Origin: Blastococcus atacamensis
Lineage (GTDB): Bacteria > Actinomycetota > Actinomycetes > Mycobacteriales > Geodermatophilaceae
DNA length: 64,000 bases
NCBI RefSeq assembly: GCF_002938425.1
Contig: NZ_POQU01000004.1
Span: forward strand, 37,480 to 101,479
Reading direction: 5' to 3'
The translations under genes were made by a program, and so were the position numbers. Positions within the stretch are counted from its first letter, which is position 1, and each line of letters begins with the position of its first letter. Positions 19,781 through 32,342 of this stretch are shown here, one piece after another. The notes under the pieces are model-generated. The model was given only the letters and a program-made list of their open reading frames with translations, made no database searches and was not told the origin of the DNA.

Positions 19781-20800
19781 CTACCCGGCGAGCGCGGCCA
19801 GGCGGTCCCCGACGTCGGTGGTGCGGATGGGCGCCTGCGGGTCGCGCGTGGAGAGGTCGAAGGCGACGGCGGCGTCGACCTTGCGGGCCTGCTCGGTGCG
19901 ACCGAGGTGCTGGAGCAGCAGCCCGACCGACAGCACGGTGGCCGTCGGGTCGGCGGTGCCCTGACCCGCGATGTCGGGCGCCGAGCCGTGGACCGGCTCG
20001 AACATGCTCGGGTTGGTGCCCGAGGCGTCGAGGTTGCCGCTGGCCGCGAGGCCGATGCCACCGGTCACGGCCGCGGCGACGTCGGTGACGATGTCGCCGA
20101 AGAGGTTGTCGGTGACGATGACGTCGTAGCGGCCCGGGTCGGTGATGAAGAACATCGAGGCGGCGTCGACGTGCTGGTAGGCGACGGTGACCTCCGGGAA
20201 CTCGACCGACACCTCCTCCACGATCCGCGACCAGAGCCCGCCCGCGTGGCTGAGCACGTTGGTCTTGTGGATCAGCGTGAGGTGCTTGCGCGGGCGGGCG
20301 GTGGCCCGCTCGAAGGCGTACCGGACGACCCGCTCCACGCCGAAAGCGGTGTTCAGGCTGACCTCGGTCGCGATCTCGTTCGGGGTGTCCTTGCGCAGGA
20401 CTCCGCCGTTGCCGACGTAGGGGCCCTCGGTGCCCTCGCGCACGCAGAGCATGTCGATCGGGCCGGGGGCGGCCAGCGGGCTGCGCACGCCGTCGAACAG
20501 CCGGGCCGGGCGGAGGTTGACGTGGTGGTCGAGCTCGAAGCGCAGCCGCAGCAGCAGGCCTCGCTCGAGGATCCCCGGCGGCACGCCCGGATCGCCGATC
20601 GCGCCGAGCAGGATCGCGTCGTGCTGGCGCAGCTCGTCGATCACCGTGTCAGGCAGCAGCTCGCCGGTGCGCTGCCACCGGGCGGCGCCGAGGTCGTACG
20701 GGGTGGTCTCCAGGTCGGGGGCGACCGCGCGAAGGACCTTGAGGCCCTCCGCCACCACCTCGGGACCGATGCCGTCTCCAGGGATCACAGCCAGGCGCAT
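19781..20800 (-). CDS. leuB: 3-isopropylmalate dehydrogenase
   Basis: LeuB (339 aa) oxidises 3-isopropylmalate and, in the CimA pathway, also 3-methylmalate. The NAD-dependent decarboxylating dehydrogenase signature is seen in [10 protein letters not shown] at the N-terminus, in [11 protein letters not shown] (metal-binding aspartates) and in [13 protein letters not shown]. It lies just after the decayed serA, an order shared with mycobacteria, where serA1 is intact. Confidence 0.95.
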   Translation of the reverse strand: MRLAVIPGDGIGPEVVAEGLKVLRAVAPDLETTPYDLGAARWQRTGELLPDTVIDELRQHDAILLGAIGDPGVPPGILERGLLLRLRFELDHHVNLRPARLFDGVRSPLAAPGPIDMLCVREGTEGPYVGNGGVLRKDTPNEIATEVSLNTAFGVERVVRYAFERATARPRKHLTLIHKTNVLSHAGGLWSRIVEEVSVEFPEVTVAYQHVDAASMFFITDPGRYDVIVTDNLFGDIVTDVAAAVTGGIGLAASGNLDASGTNPSMFEPVHGSAPDIAGQGTADPTATVLSVGLLLQHLGRTEQARKVDAAVAFDLSTRDPQAPIRTTDVGDRLAALAG

Positions 20801-20816
20801 GGGAGGGAACCCTAGG

Positions 20817-21170
20817 TCAGGGCGTGCTGAGGTCCGCGGCCCGGGCTGCCCGCGCGCCGATGCGCCCGGCGATCGCCTCGAACAGCTCGGGGGCGACGGG
20901 GCTGTCGACCGTGACGGTCATGAGCGCCTCGCCGCCCTCGCTCGCGGGGCCGGCCTGGGCACCGGCGATGTCGATGCCGGCCTCACCGAGCGCCGCGCTG
21001 ACGACGACGGGCCGGTCGGCGTAGATGACGGTGTTCGACGTCGGGGCGTCGACCACCATGACGCCCCGCTCGGTGGCGGCCGCGACGTCGACGTCGTCCG
21101 GGCCGATGGCGGCGCGGGCGACGACCCTGGAGGTTCGGCGCCGCGCGCATCCGTGTCCCGGCCAGCGCTC
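20817..21170 (-). pseudogene. serA: serA (D-3-phosphoglycerate dehydrogenase) remnant with frameshift and large internal deletion
   Basis: The remnant reads AAPNL, then one extra C at about 21129 shifts the frame, then [19 protein letters not shown] ... VVDAPTSN. The latter matches the substrate-domain segment of SerA near residue 60-105. At about 21031 it jumps in frame to [18 protein letters not shown], the C-terminal ACT domain, and ends at TGA 20817. The first 50-60 codons and roughly 350 internal codons, including the NAD-binding domain and catalytic residues, are missing. It cannot encode an active enzyme, so serine synthesis must rely on another SerA. Confidence 0.85.
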
Positions 21171-21257
21171 TCGGCCGGTCGGCTTGCCCGTCCGCGACCG
21201 CCCCCGACATGCTGGAGTTCGCCTGCACCGGCACGGCGGTGCCGACCGGAGGGAACC

Positions 21258-22061
21258 ATGAGCCAGTCCGACGATCCGTACCGCCCCGCCCCCGGGACGC
21301 CACCCTCCGGGGACGACTCCCCGGTCGGGCCGTCCAGCGGTCAGCCGCAGTTCGAGAAGCCCGCGTACGGGCAGCCGCCCCAGTACGGGCAGCCCCAGTA
21401 CGGCCAGCCCCAGTACGGCCAGCCCCAGTACGGGGAGCCGCAGTACGGGGAGCCGCAGTACGGCCAGCCCCAGTACGGCCAGCAGCCCTACGGACAGCCG
21501 TCGTACGGGCAGGCGCAGTACGGCCAGCCCCCGCAGGGGCAGCAGCAGTACGGCCAGCAGCCCTACGGACAACCCCAGTACGGCCAGCAGCAGTTCGGGG
21601 GCTACGCCCCCGGGGCCGTGCCGGCCCGTCCGCCGGCCGTCATCGTCGCGGCCGTCCTCGGTTTCCTCTTCGGCGCGTTCGCCCTCCTGGGCCTGGTGGG
21701 CATCGCCGTCGCGGGGTCGGAGTTCGCCGAGCTCGGGGGTTACTCCGGCACCGAGGCGGACGCCGTGACCGCCGGGCTGGTGTTCGTCGGCATCCTCGTC
21801 CTGGCGTACGCGGTCGTCATGGTCTGGGGGGCCGTGCTGGCCCTGACCGGGCGCAGCCGGGTCCTGCTCATCGTCGGCGGCTCGCTGAGCATCGCCTTCG
21901 GAGCGCTGACCCTGCTGGGTGCGCTCGCCGAGGGGGACGGCGCCGGGCTGCTGACCACGCTGGTCGGTCTGGCCGCCGCCATCGCGATCGTGGTGCTCCT
22001 CGCCGCCCGCCGCGCTGCCGACTTCTACGCCGCGCACCGGTTCCGCCGCACCGGTCACTGA
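21258..22061 (+). CDS. Tyrosine/glutamine-repeat membrane protein, paralogue 1
   Basis: A 267-aa protein with a disordered N-terminus of YGQPQ-type repeats (about residues 37-115) and four hydrophobic segments after residue 126. GGAGGGAACC precedes ATG 21258. I do not recognise a function. The architecture recurs in actinobacterial membrane proteins with low-complexity tails. A related, shorter gene follows 112 bases downstream in the same direction. The repeat DNA is almost perfect 15-base units, so length polymorphism is likely. Confidence 0.75.
   Translation: MSQSDDPYRPAPGTPPSGDDSPVGPSSGQPQFEKPAYGQPPQYGQPQYGQPQYGQPQYGEPQYGEPQYGQPQYGQQPYGQPSYGQAQYGQPPQGQQQYGQQPYGQPQYGQQQFGGYAPGAVPARPPAVIVAAVLGFLFGAFALLGLVGIAVAGSEFAELGGYSGTEADAVTAGLVFVGILVLAYAVVMVWGAVLALTGRSRVLLIVGGSLSIAFGALTLLGALAEGDGAGLLTTLVGLAAAIAIVVLLAARRAADFYAAHRFRRTGH
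21381..21485 (+). repeat. Seven tandem 15-base units within the repeat membrane protein
   Basis: Units begin at 21381, 21396, 21411, 21426, 21441, 21456 and 21471. Each reads CAGTACGG(C/G)(C/G)AGCC(C/G) with small changes and encodes QYG(Q/E)P. Looser copies continue on both sides to about 21366-21600. Confidence 0.9.
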
Positions 22062-22173
22062 ACCGGGTGGTCCGGGCGGCACCCCCTGCCCGCCACCGCG
22101 ATCAGTGTGACGATCGGACCGATCCGCCCTCGGTGGCCATCCGGGCAACCGACGACCAGGAGGACGCCGCACC

Positions 22174-22782
22174 ATGTCCAGCCCCACGCCCGACCCCGAA
22201 CAGCCGCAGCAGCCCGGCTGGGCGCCACCGCCGCCGGCACCCGGCTACGGCCAGCCCGGCCACGGCCAGCCCGGCTACGGCCAGCAGCCCGGGTACGGCC
22301 AGCCGCAGCCGTACGGGCAGCAGCCCTACGGCCAGCCCGGCTACGGCCCGGCTCCGGCGTACCCCGGTGGTCCCGGCCCGGGCGCCAAGCGGCCCGGCAC
22401 GGTGGTCGCCGCCGCCGTCGTCGGCATCGTCGTCGGTTCACTCACGGCGCTGCTCAACCTGCTCGGCCTGCTGGCGGCCGACAGCGTGGGTGTCGAGCTC
22501 ACCGGTCTCGACGTGCTGCTCGGCGTCCTGGCCATCGTGGTCGCCATCGGCCTGCTGGTCGGCGGGATCCAGGTGCTGCGAGGCGCTCGCCCGCAGACCC
22601 TGCTCTACGCCGCGTACGCCGCGGTGGCGCTGGCCCTGATCACCATCATCGTCGTGCTGGCGAACGGCGGGGATCTCGGCGACGCCGGCAGCTTCGGCAT
22701 CCTCGGCCCGGCCGTGATCATCGCCCTCCTGCGCAGCCGGTCCGCGCAGGAGTGGTACGCGGGACGGAACGGCTCCGCCTGA
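22174..22782 (+). CDS. Tyrosine/glutamine-repeat membrane protein, paralogue 2
   Basis: A 202-aa protein of the same design as its neighbour: proline- and GYGQP-rich N-terminus (about residues 10-70), then about four membrane segments (VVAAAVVGIVVGSLTALLNLL onward). The membrane part is similar in layout but clearly diverged, so the duplication is not recent. Function is unknown. A strong terminator follows 16 bases downstream. Confidence 0.75.
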   Translation: MSSPTPDPEQPQQPGWAPPPPAPGYGQPGHGQPGYGQQPGYGQPQPYGQQPYGQPGYGPAPAYPGGPGPGAKRPGTVVAAAVVGIVVGSLTALLNLLGLLAADSVGVELTGLDVLLGVLAIVVAIGLLVGGIQVLRGARPQTLLYAAYAAVALALITIIVVLANGGDLGDAGSFGILGPAVIIALLRSRSAQEWYAGRNGSA

Positions 22783-22798
22783 TCCGTCCCGCCTCCGC

Positions 22799-22835
22799 AC
22801 GACGGCCCCTCCTGCCCGGCAGGAGGGGCCGTCGT
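22799..22835 (+). terminator. Terminator after the repeat-protein pair
   Basis: A 17-pair perfect stem with a 3-base loop lies directly after the second gene. There is no T-run, as is common in high-GC actinomycetes. Confidence 0.75.
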
Positions 22836-23026
22836 CGTCCCGGCACACGACGGCCCCTCACCCGGCCCGTCCAGGGCGATGACCCGCACGGCAGCTGCTG
22901 CTCCTCGGCAGCTATCCCTCGGTTGCCGTCCAGCTGCTCGCACTGATCTGGGCGCTGGTCACCGGATGGGGCCTCGTGTTCCTGGGGCCGCCCGGGGCAT
23001 CGGCCACCGAGGTGGGCGGGCACGAC

Positions 23027-23059
23027 ACGGCCCCCGCTGCCGGGGGCAGCGGGGGCCGT
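23027..23059 (-). terminator. Terminator of the ilvBNC operon
   Basis: A perfect 15-base stem (23027-23041 with 23045-23059), loop GGG, lies 18 bases downstream of the ilvC stop on the minus strand. Between this and 22835 nothing codes convincingly. Confidence 0.8.
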
Positions 23060-23076
23060 CGTCGGACCGGGGTCGA

Positions 23077-26578
<3,502 letters not shown>

Positions 26579-26658
26579 CGCGCGGGTCTCCTGTGCCTTG
26601 CGGCGGGGTTCGGGCTGGTGCGACGGACAGCGTGCTCGCTGTGCGGCAGGTCACGGCC

Positions 26659-26722
26659 AACAAAAAACCCCCCGTGCCACGGGCACGAAGGGTCAGCGCG
26701 TCGGTCGGTGACCGGACGCGCT
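26659..26722 (-). terminator. Attenuator of ilvBNC
   Basis: A hairpin of 12 pairs with one bulge (26695-26706 with 26710-26722) overlaps the leader stop codon. It is followed by an 11-pair terminator stem with two T-G pairs (26682-26692 with 26668-26678, loop CGT) and TTTTTTGTT. The layout matches the classic pause hairpin and terminator of an amino-acid leader. Confidence 0.85.
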
Positions 26723-26765
26723 ACGCGAGTACGAGGACGCCGCTGGTGCGGGCGTCTGCGGGCAT
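26721..26765 (-). CDS. Leader peptide of ilvBNC (MPADARTSGVLVLA)
   Basis: Fourteen codons end with Val-Leu-Val-Leu-Ala (GTC CTC GTA CTC GCG) and TAG just before the attenuator. No Ile codon is present, in contrast to the cimA leader. In-frame starts farther upstream exist (GTG, and an ATG giving about 29 residues), but a promoter at 26787-26816 would place the transcript start just before this ATG. Leader-controlled ilvBNC is known in Corynebacterium; the same logic is inferred here. Confidence 0.75.
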   Translation of the reverse strand: MPADARTSGVLVLA

Positions 26766-26786
26766 GCTGGTGCGAGGCACATCGAC

Positions 26787-26816
26787 ACTGTGCGCCTCAC
26801 GACGCCGCATCGTCAA
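26787..26816 (-). promoter_or_regulatory. Promoter candidate of ilvBNC
   Basis: TTGACG (-35, 26811-26816) and CACAGT (-10, 26787-26792) are separated by 18 bases. The -35 overlaps the stop codon of the GGDEF-EAL gene. The -10 is weak. Confidence 0.45.
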
Positions 26817-29581
26817 CCGTCGCGTCCCACTAGGTGGACACCGGTGTCCAGATCTGATTCGTCGGCGTCCAGCACGGCCGGATCGAAGGCGCTCAGCAGC
26901 GCGAGCAGGTCGGCGAAGGGCATCGGGCGTCCGAACAGGTACCCCTGCAGGAAGCGGCAGTCCATGTCCCGCAACTCGGCCAGCTGCTCCTCGGTCTCCA
27001 CACCCTCGGCGACGACGTCCATGCCGAGCGTGCGCCCGAGCTCCACGACGCTGGCCACCAGGGCGCGCCCACGCGGACCGGCCTCGATGCCCGCGATGAA
27101 CTCCTTGTCCAGCTTGAGCACGTGCACGGGCAGCCGCGCCAGGTAGGCCAGCGAGGACCAGCCCCGCCCGAAGTCGTCGAGGGCGAGCACGACGCCCATC
27201 CCCCGCAGCGTCTCGAGGTCGCTGAGCAGCGCGTCCTGCGCGTCCAGCAGGACCGATTCGGTCAGCTCCAGGACCAGTTTTCCGGGCGGGAGCGCCGCGG
27301 CGGCCAGAGCGGCGGCGACGTCGGGTGCGAGGCAACCGGCCTGCAGGTGCCGCACCGAGACGTTGACGCCCATCTGGACGTCCCAGCCGTCGGCGAGCAG
27401 CACCGCCGCGTGCCGCACCGCGACGTCGAGCACCCACCGCTGCAACGGGACGATCAGACCGTCCTCCTCCGCGAGCGGGATGAACTCGTCGGGCGGCACG
27501 GTGCCGAGCAGCGGGTGCTCCCACCGCACGAGGGCCTCGAGCCCGAGGATCCGCCGGTCGTGCACACCGACGACCGGCTGGTACAGCACCCGGAGCTGCC
27601 CCTCGGACAGGGCTGCGGGGAGGTCACGCGCCAGGCGCGCGCGCCGGCCGATCGCGGCGTCGACCGCCTCGCCGGAGGAGCGCACGCAGCGCTTGCCGGC
27701 GGCCTTCGCCGCGCGCAGTGCCAGGTCGGCCTGCCGTACGACGGCGGGGACGTCCGCGGAGCTGTCGAGCCGGGCCACCCCGATGCTCCCGGAGACCGCG
27801 AACAGCGGACCGCTGGGGCCCACCCCGGGCGTGGACGCCTGGAACGTGCGGTCGAGCGCGACCACCAGCCGCTCGGCCAGGCCCATCGCCTCGTCGGGTC
27901 CACCCGGCACGAGCAGGGCGAACTCGTCACCGCCGAGCCGCGCCACCAGGTCCTGCTCGCGCGCCCCTGCCCGGAGCTGCTCGGCGACCTGCACGAGCAC
28001 TTGGTCCCCGGCGTCGTGCCCCGCGACGTCGTTCACGGCCTTGAACCCGTCGAGGTCCACCAGGAGGACGCAGCCCGGCTCCCCCGCGAGCGCCCGGCCG
28101 TGCGCCTCCTCCAGTGCGGCCATGAAGCGCGCCCGGTTCGGGAGACCGGTGAGGTAGTCGGTGAAGGCCATGCGCTCGAGCTCGCGCTGGTTGGAGCGGC
28201 GCGCGGTCACGTCACGCAGGTGGAGCACGAGGCCCTCGCGCAGCCCCGTCCCCGGAACGCCGACTCGCGCGGCGCCGGAGAGCTCCACGTCGCGCCACTC
28301 CCCGGCGCTGGTGCGCAGGCGGACCGTGGGCGGGAGCGCACCCGAGGCACCGACGTCGGCGAGGATCCTCGCGAGGACGGCGGAGTCGGCGGGGTCGACC
28401 AGGTCGGCCAGGACACGGTTGGTCAGGTCGCGCGCGGACCACCCGAGCTGCCCCCGGGCGGGGCCGGAGACCCAGCGCACGCGGCCGTCGTCGTCGAGCA
28501 CGAGGGTGACGTCCTCCGCACTGGCGGCCAGGGCCCGGAAGTAGGCCTCCGCCTGTTCCATGCGGCGGGTCAGACGCCGTCCGTCGGCGGCCCAGCAGAG
28601 ACCGCGCGCCGACGTCAGCAGCACGACCACGCCGACCATGACCTGCTCCAGCAGCGAGAACGTGCGCCCCGCGCCGAGCATCACGACGACGACGCCCGTG
28701 ACGCCGTACGCGGTCGCCTGGCCGACGACGACGCCGAGCAGGAGCGGCCCCGGGGCGTCCTCGGACCGGCTCACCGGCGCTCCGGGGTCGCTGTCCACGG
28801 CGCGGACGGCGGCGGCGAGCATCCCCATCCAGGCGCTGGTCGTGAGCATGTGGGAGGTCTCCGCGCCCAGGACGTTGGCCATGGCGCCGGCGACGGCGAC
28901 CACGGCGAAGCAGGCCATGGTGACCAGCAGCCAGGCGGCGGCCCGGCGGCGGACGCGGTCCGCGCGCGAGACGGTCATGATGCCGACGCCGCACACCAGA
29001 GCGCCGATGACGGGGTAGCCGACGACCATCAGCGCGCCCACCGGGCCGCGACTCCCGGCCACGGCGTCGCCGAGCACGAGCACTCCGATCAGGGCGACGG
29101 CCACGAGGACGATGCCGCCGTCGAGGAGCTCCCGCACGCCCAGCCGGCGTCCGGTCCGGGGCGGCATCAGGAGGAAGCAGACGGCGATGCCGAGCGGGAC
29201 GGCGAGGACCTGCGGCACCTGGGCCGGGACGCTCTGCGAACCGGCCGGGTCGACCACGTAGACCAGCTCCGCGACCACGAGCAGCCCGGCGACCGCCGTC
29301 AGCGCCCGCCAGGGTCGCCGCGACCGGGGGTCCAGCCGGCGCGCGTGCCGTGCGACGACCACGGCGGCCAGCCCCGAGGCCACCGCCAGCAGCACCGGGA
29401 AGATGCGGGAGGTCCCGGCACCGAGCGAGGCACGCAGCGCCACCGCCAGCAGGGCCAGTGAGCCCAGGACGGTCAGCGCGGCGGCCGACTCACGGCGCGA
29501 CCGGGGATCGCGGCCGGCGGGCACGACAGGAACGGCGACCGGCCGCCGCGGCGCGCCACGGAGAGTCGCGCGCGGGGTCAT
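26813..29581 (-). CDS. Membrane GGDEF-EAL protein with PAS domain (cyclic di-GMP turnover)
   Basis: A 922-aa protein. About nine membrane segments occupy residues 35-330 and a PAS-like domain lies at about 345-460. The diguanylate cyclase motif GGDEF is exact at 550-554, and an EAL domain with EAL at 682-684 follows. The EAL domain keeps ELTES, LDDFGRGWSSL and AEGVET, so both halves could be active; net activity cannot be predicted. It lies between ilvD and ilvB, but nothing else links it to amino-acid synthesis. The N-terminal helices resemble an integral-membrane sensor that I cannot name. Confidence 0.9.
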   Translation of the reverse strand: MTPRATLRGAPRRPVAVPVVPAGRDPRSRRESAAALTVLGSLALLAVALRASLGAGTSRIFPVLLAVASGLAAVVVARHARRLDPRSRRPWRALTAVAGLLVVAELVYVVDPAGSQSVPAQVPQVLAVPLGIAVCFLLMPPRTGRRLGVRELLDGGIVLVAVALIGVLVLGDAVAGSRGPVGALMVVGYPVIGALVCGVGIMTVSRADRVRRRAAAWLLVTMACFAVVAVAGAMANVLGAETSHMLTTSAWMGMLAAAVRAVDSDPGAPVSRSEDAPGPLLLGVVVGQATAYGVTGVVVVMLGAGRTFSLLEQVMVGVVVLLTSARGLCWAADGRRLTRRMEQAEAYFRALAASAEDVTLVLDDDGRVRWVSGPARGQLGWSARDLTNRVLADLVDPADSAVLARILADVGASGALPPTVRLRTSAGEWRDVELSGAARVGVPGTGLREGLVLHLRDVTARRSNQRELERMAFTDYLTGLPNRARFMAALEEAHGRALAGEPGCVLLVDLDGFKAVNDVAGHDAGDQVLVQVAEQLRAGAREQDLVARLGGDEFALLVPGGPDEAMGLAERLVVALDRTFQASTPGVGPSGPLFAVSGSIGVARLDSSADVPAVVRQADLALRAAKAAGKRCVRSSGEAVDAAIGRRARLARDLPAALSEGQLRVLYQPVVGVHDRRILGLEALVRWEHPLLGTVPPDEFIPLAEEDGLIVPLQRWVLDVAVRHAAVLLADGWDVQMGVNVSVRHLQAGCLAPDVAAALAAAALPPGKLVLELTESVLLDAQDALLSDLETLRGMGVVLALDDFGRGWSSLAYLARLPVHVLKLDKEFIAGIEAGPRGRALVASVVELGRTLGMDVVAEGVETEEQLAELRDMDCRFLQGYLFGRPMPFADLLALLSAFDPAVLDADESDLDTGVHLVGRDG

Positions 29582-29689
29582 CGAGCAACCCCTCCGCGCC
29601 CGCTCGTCCGACGTCCGTCCACACCCGCATGGTCGGCAGGCACGTCCCCCCGGCGAAGCGGGGACCGCGAGGGCTCACCCCTTCGGGGG

Positions 29690-31414
29690 TCAGCCGCAGA
29701 TGGCGCCCTGCGCCGCCGATCCGACGAGCTTGGCGTACTTGCCGAGGACCCCGGTGGTGTAGCGCGGCGGCAGCGGCTCCCAGCCGACCTTCCGCTGCGC
29801 CAGCTCGTCCTCGTCGACCAGCAGGTCGAGCGTGCGCGTGGTCAGGTCCAGCCGGATCCGGTCGCCGTCGCGCACGTAGGCGATCGGGCCACCGTCGGCG
29901 GCCTCCGGGGCGACGTGCCCGATGCACAGACCGGTCGTGCCGCCGGAGAAGCGGCCGTCGGTGAGCAGGAGGACGTCCTTGCCCAGGCCCGCGCCCTTGA
30001 TCGCGCCGGTGACGGCCAGCATCTCCCGCATGCCGGGACCGCCCCGCGGCCCCTCGTAGCGGATGACGACGACGTCGCCGGCCTGCAGGGTGCCCTCGGT
30101 GACGGCGTCCATCGCGCCCTGCTCGCCGTCGAACACGCGCGCGGTGCCCTCGAAGACCTCGGTGTCGAAGCCGGCCGACTTCACGACCGCGCCCTCCGGG
30201 GAGAGCGAGCCGCGCAGGATCGACAGGCCGCCGGTCCGGTGGATCGGGTCGTTCATCGCGTGGATGATGGCGCCGTCGGGGTCCGGCGGGGCGATCTCGG
30301 CCAGGTTCTCGGCCATCGTCTTCCCGGTCACGGTCAGCACGTCGCCGTGCAGCAGCCCGGCGTCGAGCAGTGCGCGCAGCACCACCGGGACGCCACCGAT
30401 GCGGTCGACGTCGGTCATGACGAAGCGGCCGAACGGCTTCACGTCGGCCAGGAGCGGCGTGCGGTCGCCGATCCGGTTGAAGTCCTCGAGCTCCAGGTCC
30501 ACCTGCGCCTCGTGCGCGATCGCCATCAGGTGCAGGACGGCGTTGGTCGAGCCGCCCAGGGCCATGACGACGGTGATGGCGTTCTCGAACGCCTCCCGCG
30601 TCATGATCTGCCGCGCGGTGATGCCCTTGCGCAGCAGGTTCACGACAGCCTCGCCCGAGGCGACGGCGTAGTCGTCGCGGCGGCTGTCGGGGGCCGGCGG
30701 GGCGGCGCTGCCGGGCAGGGCCATGCCCAGGGCCTCGGCGACGCTGGCCATGGTGTTGGCGGTGTACATGCCGCCGCAGGAACCCTGACCGGGGCAGGCG
30801 GCCTTCTCGATCGCGGTCAGCTCGTCGCGGCTGATCAGCCCGCGAGCGCAGGCCCCGACGGCCTCGAAGACGTCGATGATCGTGAGGTCGCGGTCGCCGA
30901 GCTTGCCGGGCATCGTCGAGCCCGAGTAGAGGAAGACGCTGGCCAGGTCCAGGCGGGCCGCCGCCATCAGCATGCCGGGCAGCGACTTGTCGCAGCCGGC
31001 CAGCAGCACGGAGCCGTCGAGCCGTTCGGCGAACATGACCGTCTCGACCGAGTCGGCGATGACCTCGCGGGAGACCAGCGAGGCGCGCATGCCCTCGTGG
31101 CCCATGGAGATGCCGTCGGAGACCGAGATGGTGCCGAACTCCAGCGGGAAGCCACCGGCTGCGTGCACACCCTCCTTGGCCCGCTTGGCCAGCCGGTCCA
31201 GCGAGAGGTTGCAGGGGGTGATCTCGTTCCACGACGAGGCCACGCCGATCTGCGGCTTGGCGAAGTCGTCGTCCCCCAGGCCGACGGCGCGCAGCATGGC
31301 CCGGGCGGGGGCCTTGGCGTCCCCGTCGGTCACCTCGAAGCTGCGCGGCTTGAGCGGGCTGTGCGTCCCGCTGGCGGAGTCGTTGCCCGGGACGAAGTCC
31401 TCACCGATGGTCAC
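29690..31414 (-). CDS. ilvD: Dihydroxy-acid dehydratase
   Basis: IlvD (574 aa) dehydrates the dihydroxy acids made by IlvC, the last common step to Val/Leu and Ile. The iron-sulfur cysteines are seen in CDKSLPGM and [12 protein letters not shown], plus ITPCN. GTG 31414 has no Shine-Dalgarno sequence, but a TAGCAT box lies 8 bases upstream, so a leaderless transcript is likely. It is unlinked to the ilvBNC attenuator and has no visible leader peptide of its own. An ACCCC/GGGGT hairpin sits at its stop codon. Confidence 0.95.
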   Translation of the reverse strand: MTIGEDFVPGNDSASGTHSPLKPRSFEVTDGDAKAPARAMLRAVGLGDDDFAKPQIGVASSWNEITPCNLSLDRLAKRAKEGVHAAGGFPLEFGTISVSDGISMGHEGMRASLVSREVIADSVETVMFAERLDGSVLLAGCDKSLPGMLMAAARLDLASVFLYSGSTMPGKLGDRDLTIIDVFEAVGACARGLISRDELTAIEKAACPGQGSCGGMYTANTMASVAEALGMALPGSAAPPAPDSRRDDYAVASGEAVVNLLRKGITARQIMTREAFENAITVVMALGGSTNAVLHLMAIAHEAQVDLELEDFNRIGDRTPLLADVKPFGRFVMTDVDRIGGVPVVLRALLDAGLLHGDVLTVTGKTMAENLAEIAPPDPDGAIIHAMNDPIHRTGGLSILRGSLSPEGAVVKSAGFDTEVFEGTARVFDGEQGAMDAVTEGTLQAGDVVVIRYEGPRGGPGMREMLAVTGAIKGAGLGKDVLLLTDGRFSGGTTGLCIGHVAPEAADGGPIAYVRDGDRIRLDLTTRTLDLLVDEDELAQRKVGWEPLPPRYTTGVLGKYAKLVGSAAQGAICG

Positions 31415-31422
31415 GGGAAGGA

Positions 31423-31428
31423 ATGCTA
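31423..31428 (-). promoter_or_regulatory. -10 box of a probable leaderless ilvD promoter
   Basis: TAGCAT ends 8 bases before GTG 31414. The palindrome at 31466-31479 lies about 38 bases upstream of it. Confidence 0.45.
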
Positions 31429-31465
31429 GGCCGGTCGGGCACCTCCACCAGGGGCGGGCTGATAC

Positions 31466-31479
31466 TGGTACCGGTACCA
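31466..31479. promoter_or_regulatory. Perfect 14-base palindrome upstream of the XRE regulator
   Basis: TGGTACCGGTACCA lies 18 bases before the regulator start and between it and ilvD. It is a good candidate autoregulatory operator and could also affect ilvD. Confidence 0.5.
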
Positions 31480-31497
31480 CCACCGGGGGAGGGTTCC

Positions 31498-32319
31498 GTG
31501 ACCGTTACCGCCCGCCGCGAGCTGGCCGAGTTCCTCGGCTCCCGGCGTCGTCAGCTGTCCCCGGGCACGGTCGGCCTCCCGGCGGGCGGGAACCGGCGGA
31601 CGCCGGGCCTGCGCCGCGAGGAGGTGGCGATGCTCGCGGGGGTGAGCCACACCTGGTACACGTGGCTCGAGCAGGGCCGCGACATCCGGCCCTCCCGGCA
31701 GGTGGTGGACGCCCTGGCCCGGACGCTGCGGCTGTCGGCGGCCGAGCACGAGTACCTGCTCCGCCTCGCCGGCCACGGGGGTGCGCCGGCGGACCGGTCG
31801 TTCGACGGGGTGCCGGCGCACCTGCAGCGGCTGATGGACGCCCTGGGTTCCTCCCCCGTCTACGCGATCACGTCGAGCTGGTCCATCGTCGGCTGGAACT
31901 CCGCGTACGAGCGCCTCTACCCGGGGGTCGCGGCCATGCCCCCGGCCGACCGGAACCTGCTGTGGGCCGTCTTCACCGACCCCGCCGTCCGCGACCTCCT
32001 GGGCGACTGGGTCACCGACAGCCGGCGCTTCCTCACCCAGTTCCGCGCCGAGGTGGGGCCGCGGCTGGCCGATCCCGAGGTGGTCGACCTGGTGGACCGG
32101 CTGCAGGCGGCCAGCCCGTCGTTCCGGGAGGGATGGGCCAGCCACGACGTCGACCGGTTCACCTCCACCGAACGGCGCTTCGAGCACCCGGTCGTCGGCA
32201 CGCTGGTCCTGGAGCACCACCAGCTGACCCCCGCCGACGCCCCGGGTATCCAGCTGGTCGTCTACACCGCCGTCGACGGGACCGGGACCGCCGCGAAGCT
32301 GTCGCGGCTGGCCGGCTGA
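31498..32319 (+). CDS. XRE/MmyB-type helix-turn-helix regulator
   Basis: A 273-aa protein. The HTH_XRE domain covers about residues 10-85 ([17 protein letters not shown] and [14 protein letters not shown]), and the MmyB-like ligand-binding domain follows ([19 protein letters not shown]). Members sense fatty acids or related ligands and usually control a neighbouring gene. GTG 31498 is preceded by GGGGGAGG. The divergent neighbour is ilvD and the next gene downstream is a PH-domain protein; the true target is unknown. Confidence 0.85.
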   Translation: MTVTARRELAEFLGSRRRQLSPGTVGLPAGGNRRTPGLRREEVAMLAGVSHTWYTWLEQGRDIRPSRQVVDALARTLRLSAAEHEYLLRLAGHGGAPADRSFDGVPAHLQRLMDALGSSPVYAITSSWSIVGWNSAYERLYPGVAAMPPADRNLLWAVFTDPAVRDLLGDWVTDSRRFLTQFRAEVGPRLADPEVVDLVDRLQAASPSFREGWASHDVDRFTSTERRFEHPVVGTLVLEHHQLTPADAPGIQLVVYTAVDGTGTAAKLSRLAG

Positions 32320-32342
32320 GCGGTCTGGGAGGATCGGTCGTC

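Noticed and set aside
21366..21602. Possible CRISPR-like array
   Set aside because: The repeats are contiguous 15-base coding units without spacers and keep the reading frame of a protein.
22870..23020. Hydrophobic frame (VAVQLLALIWALVTGWGLVFLG) between the repeat proteins and ilvC
   Set aside because: It is preceded by an in-frame stop, has no start codon and runs into the ilvC terminator, so it is at most a fragment.
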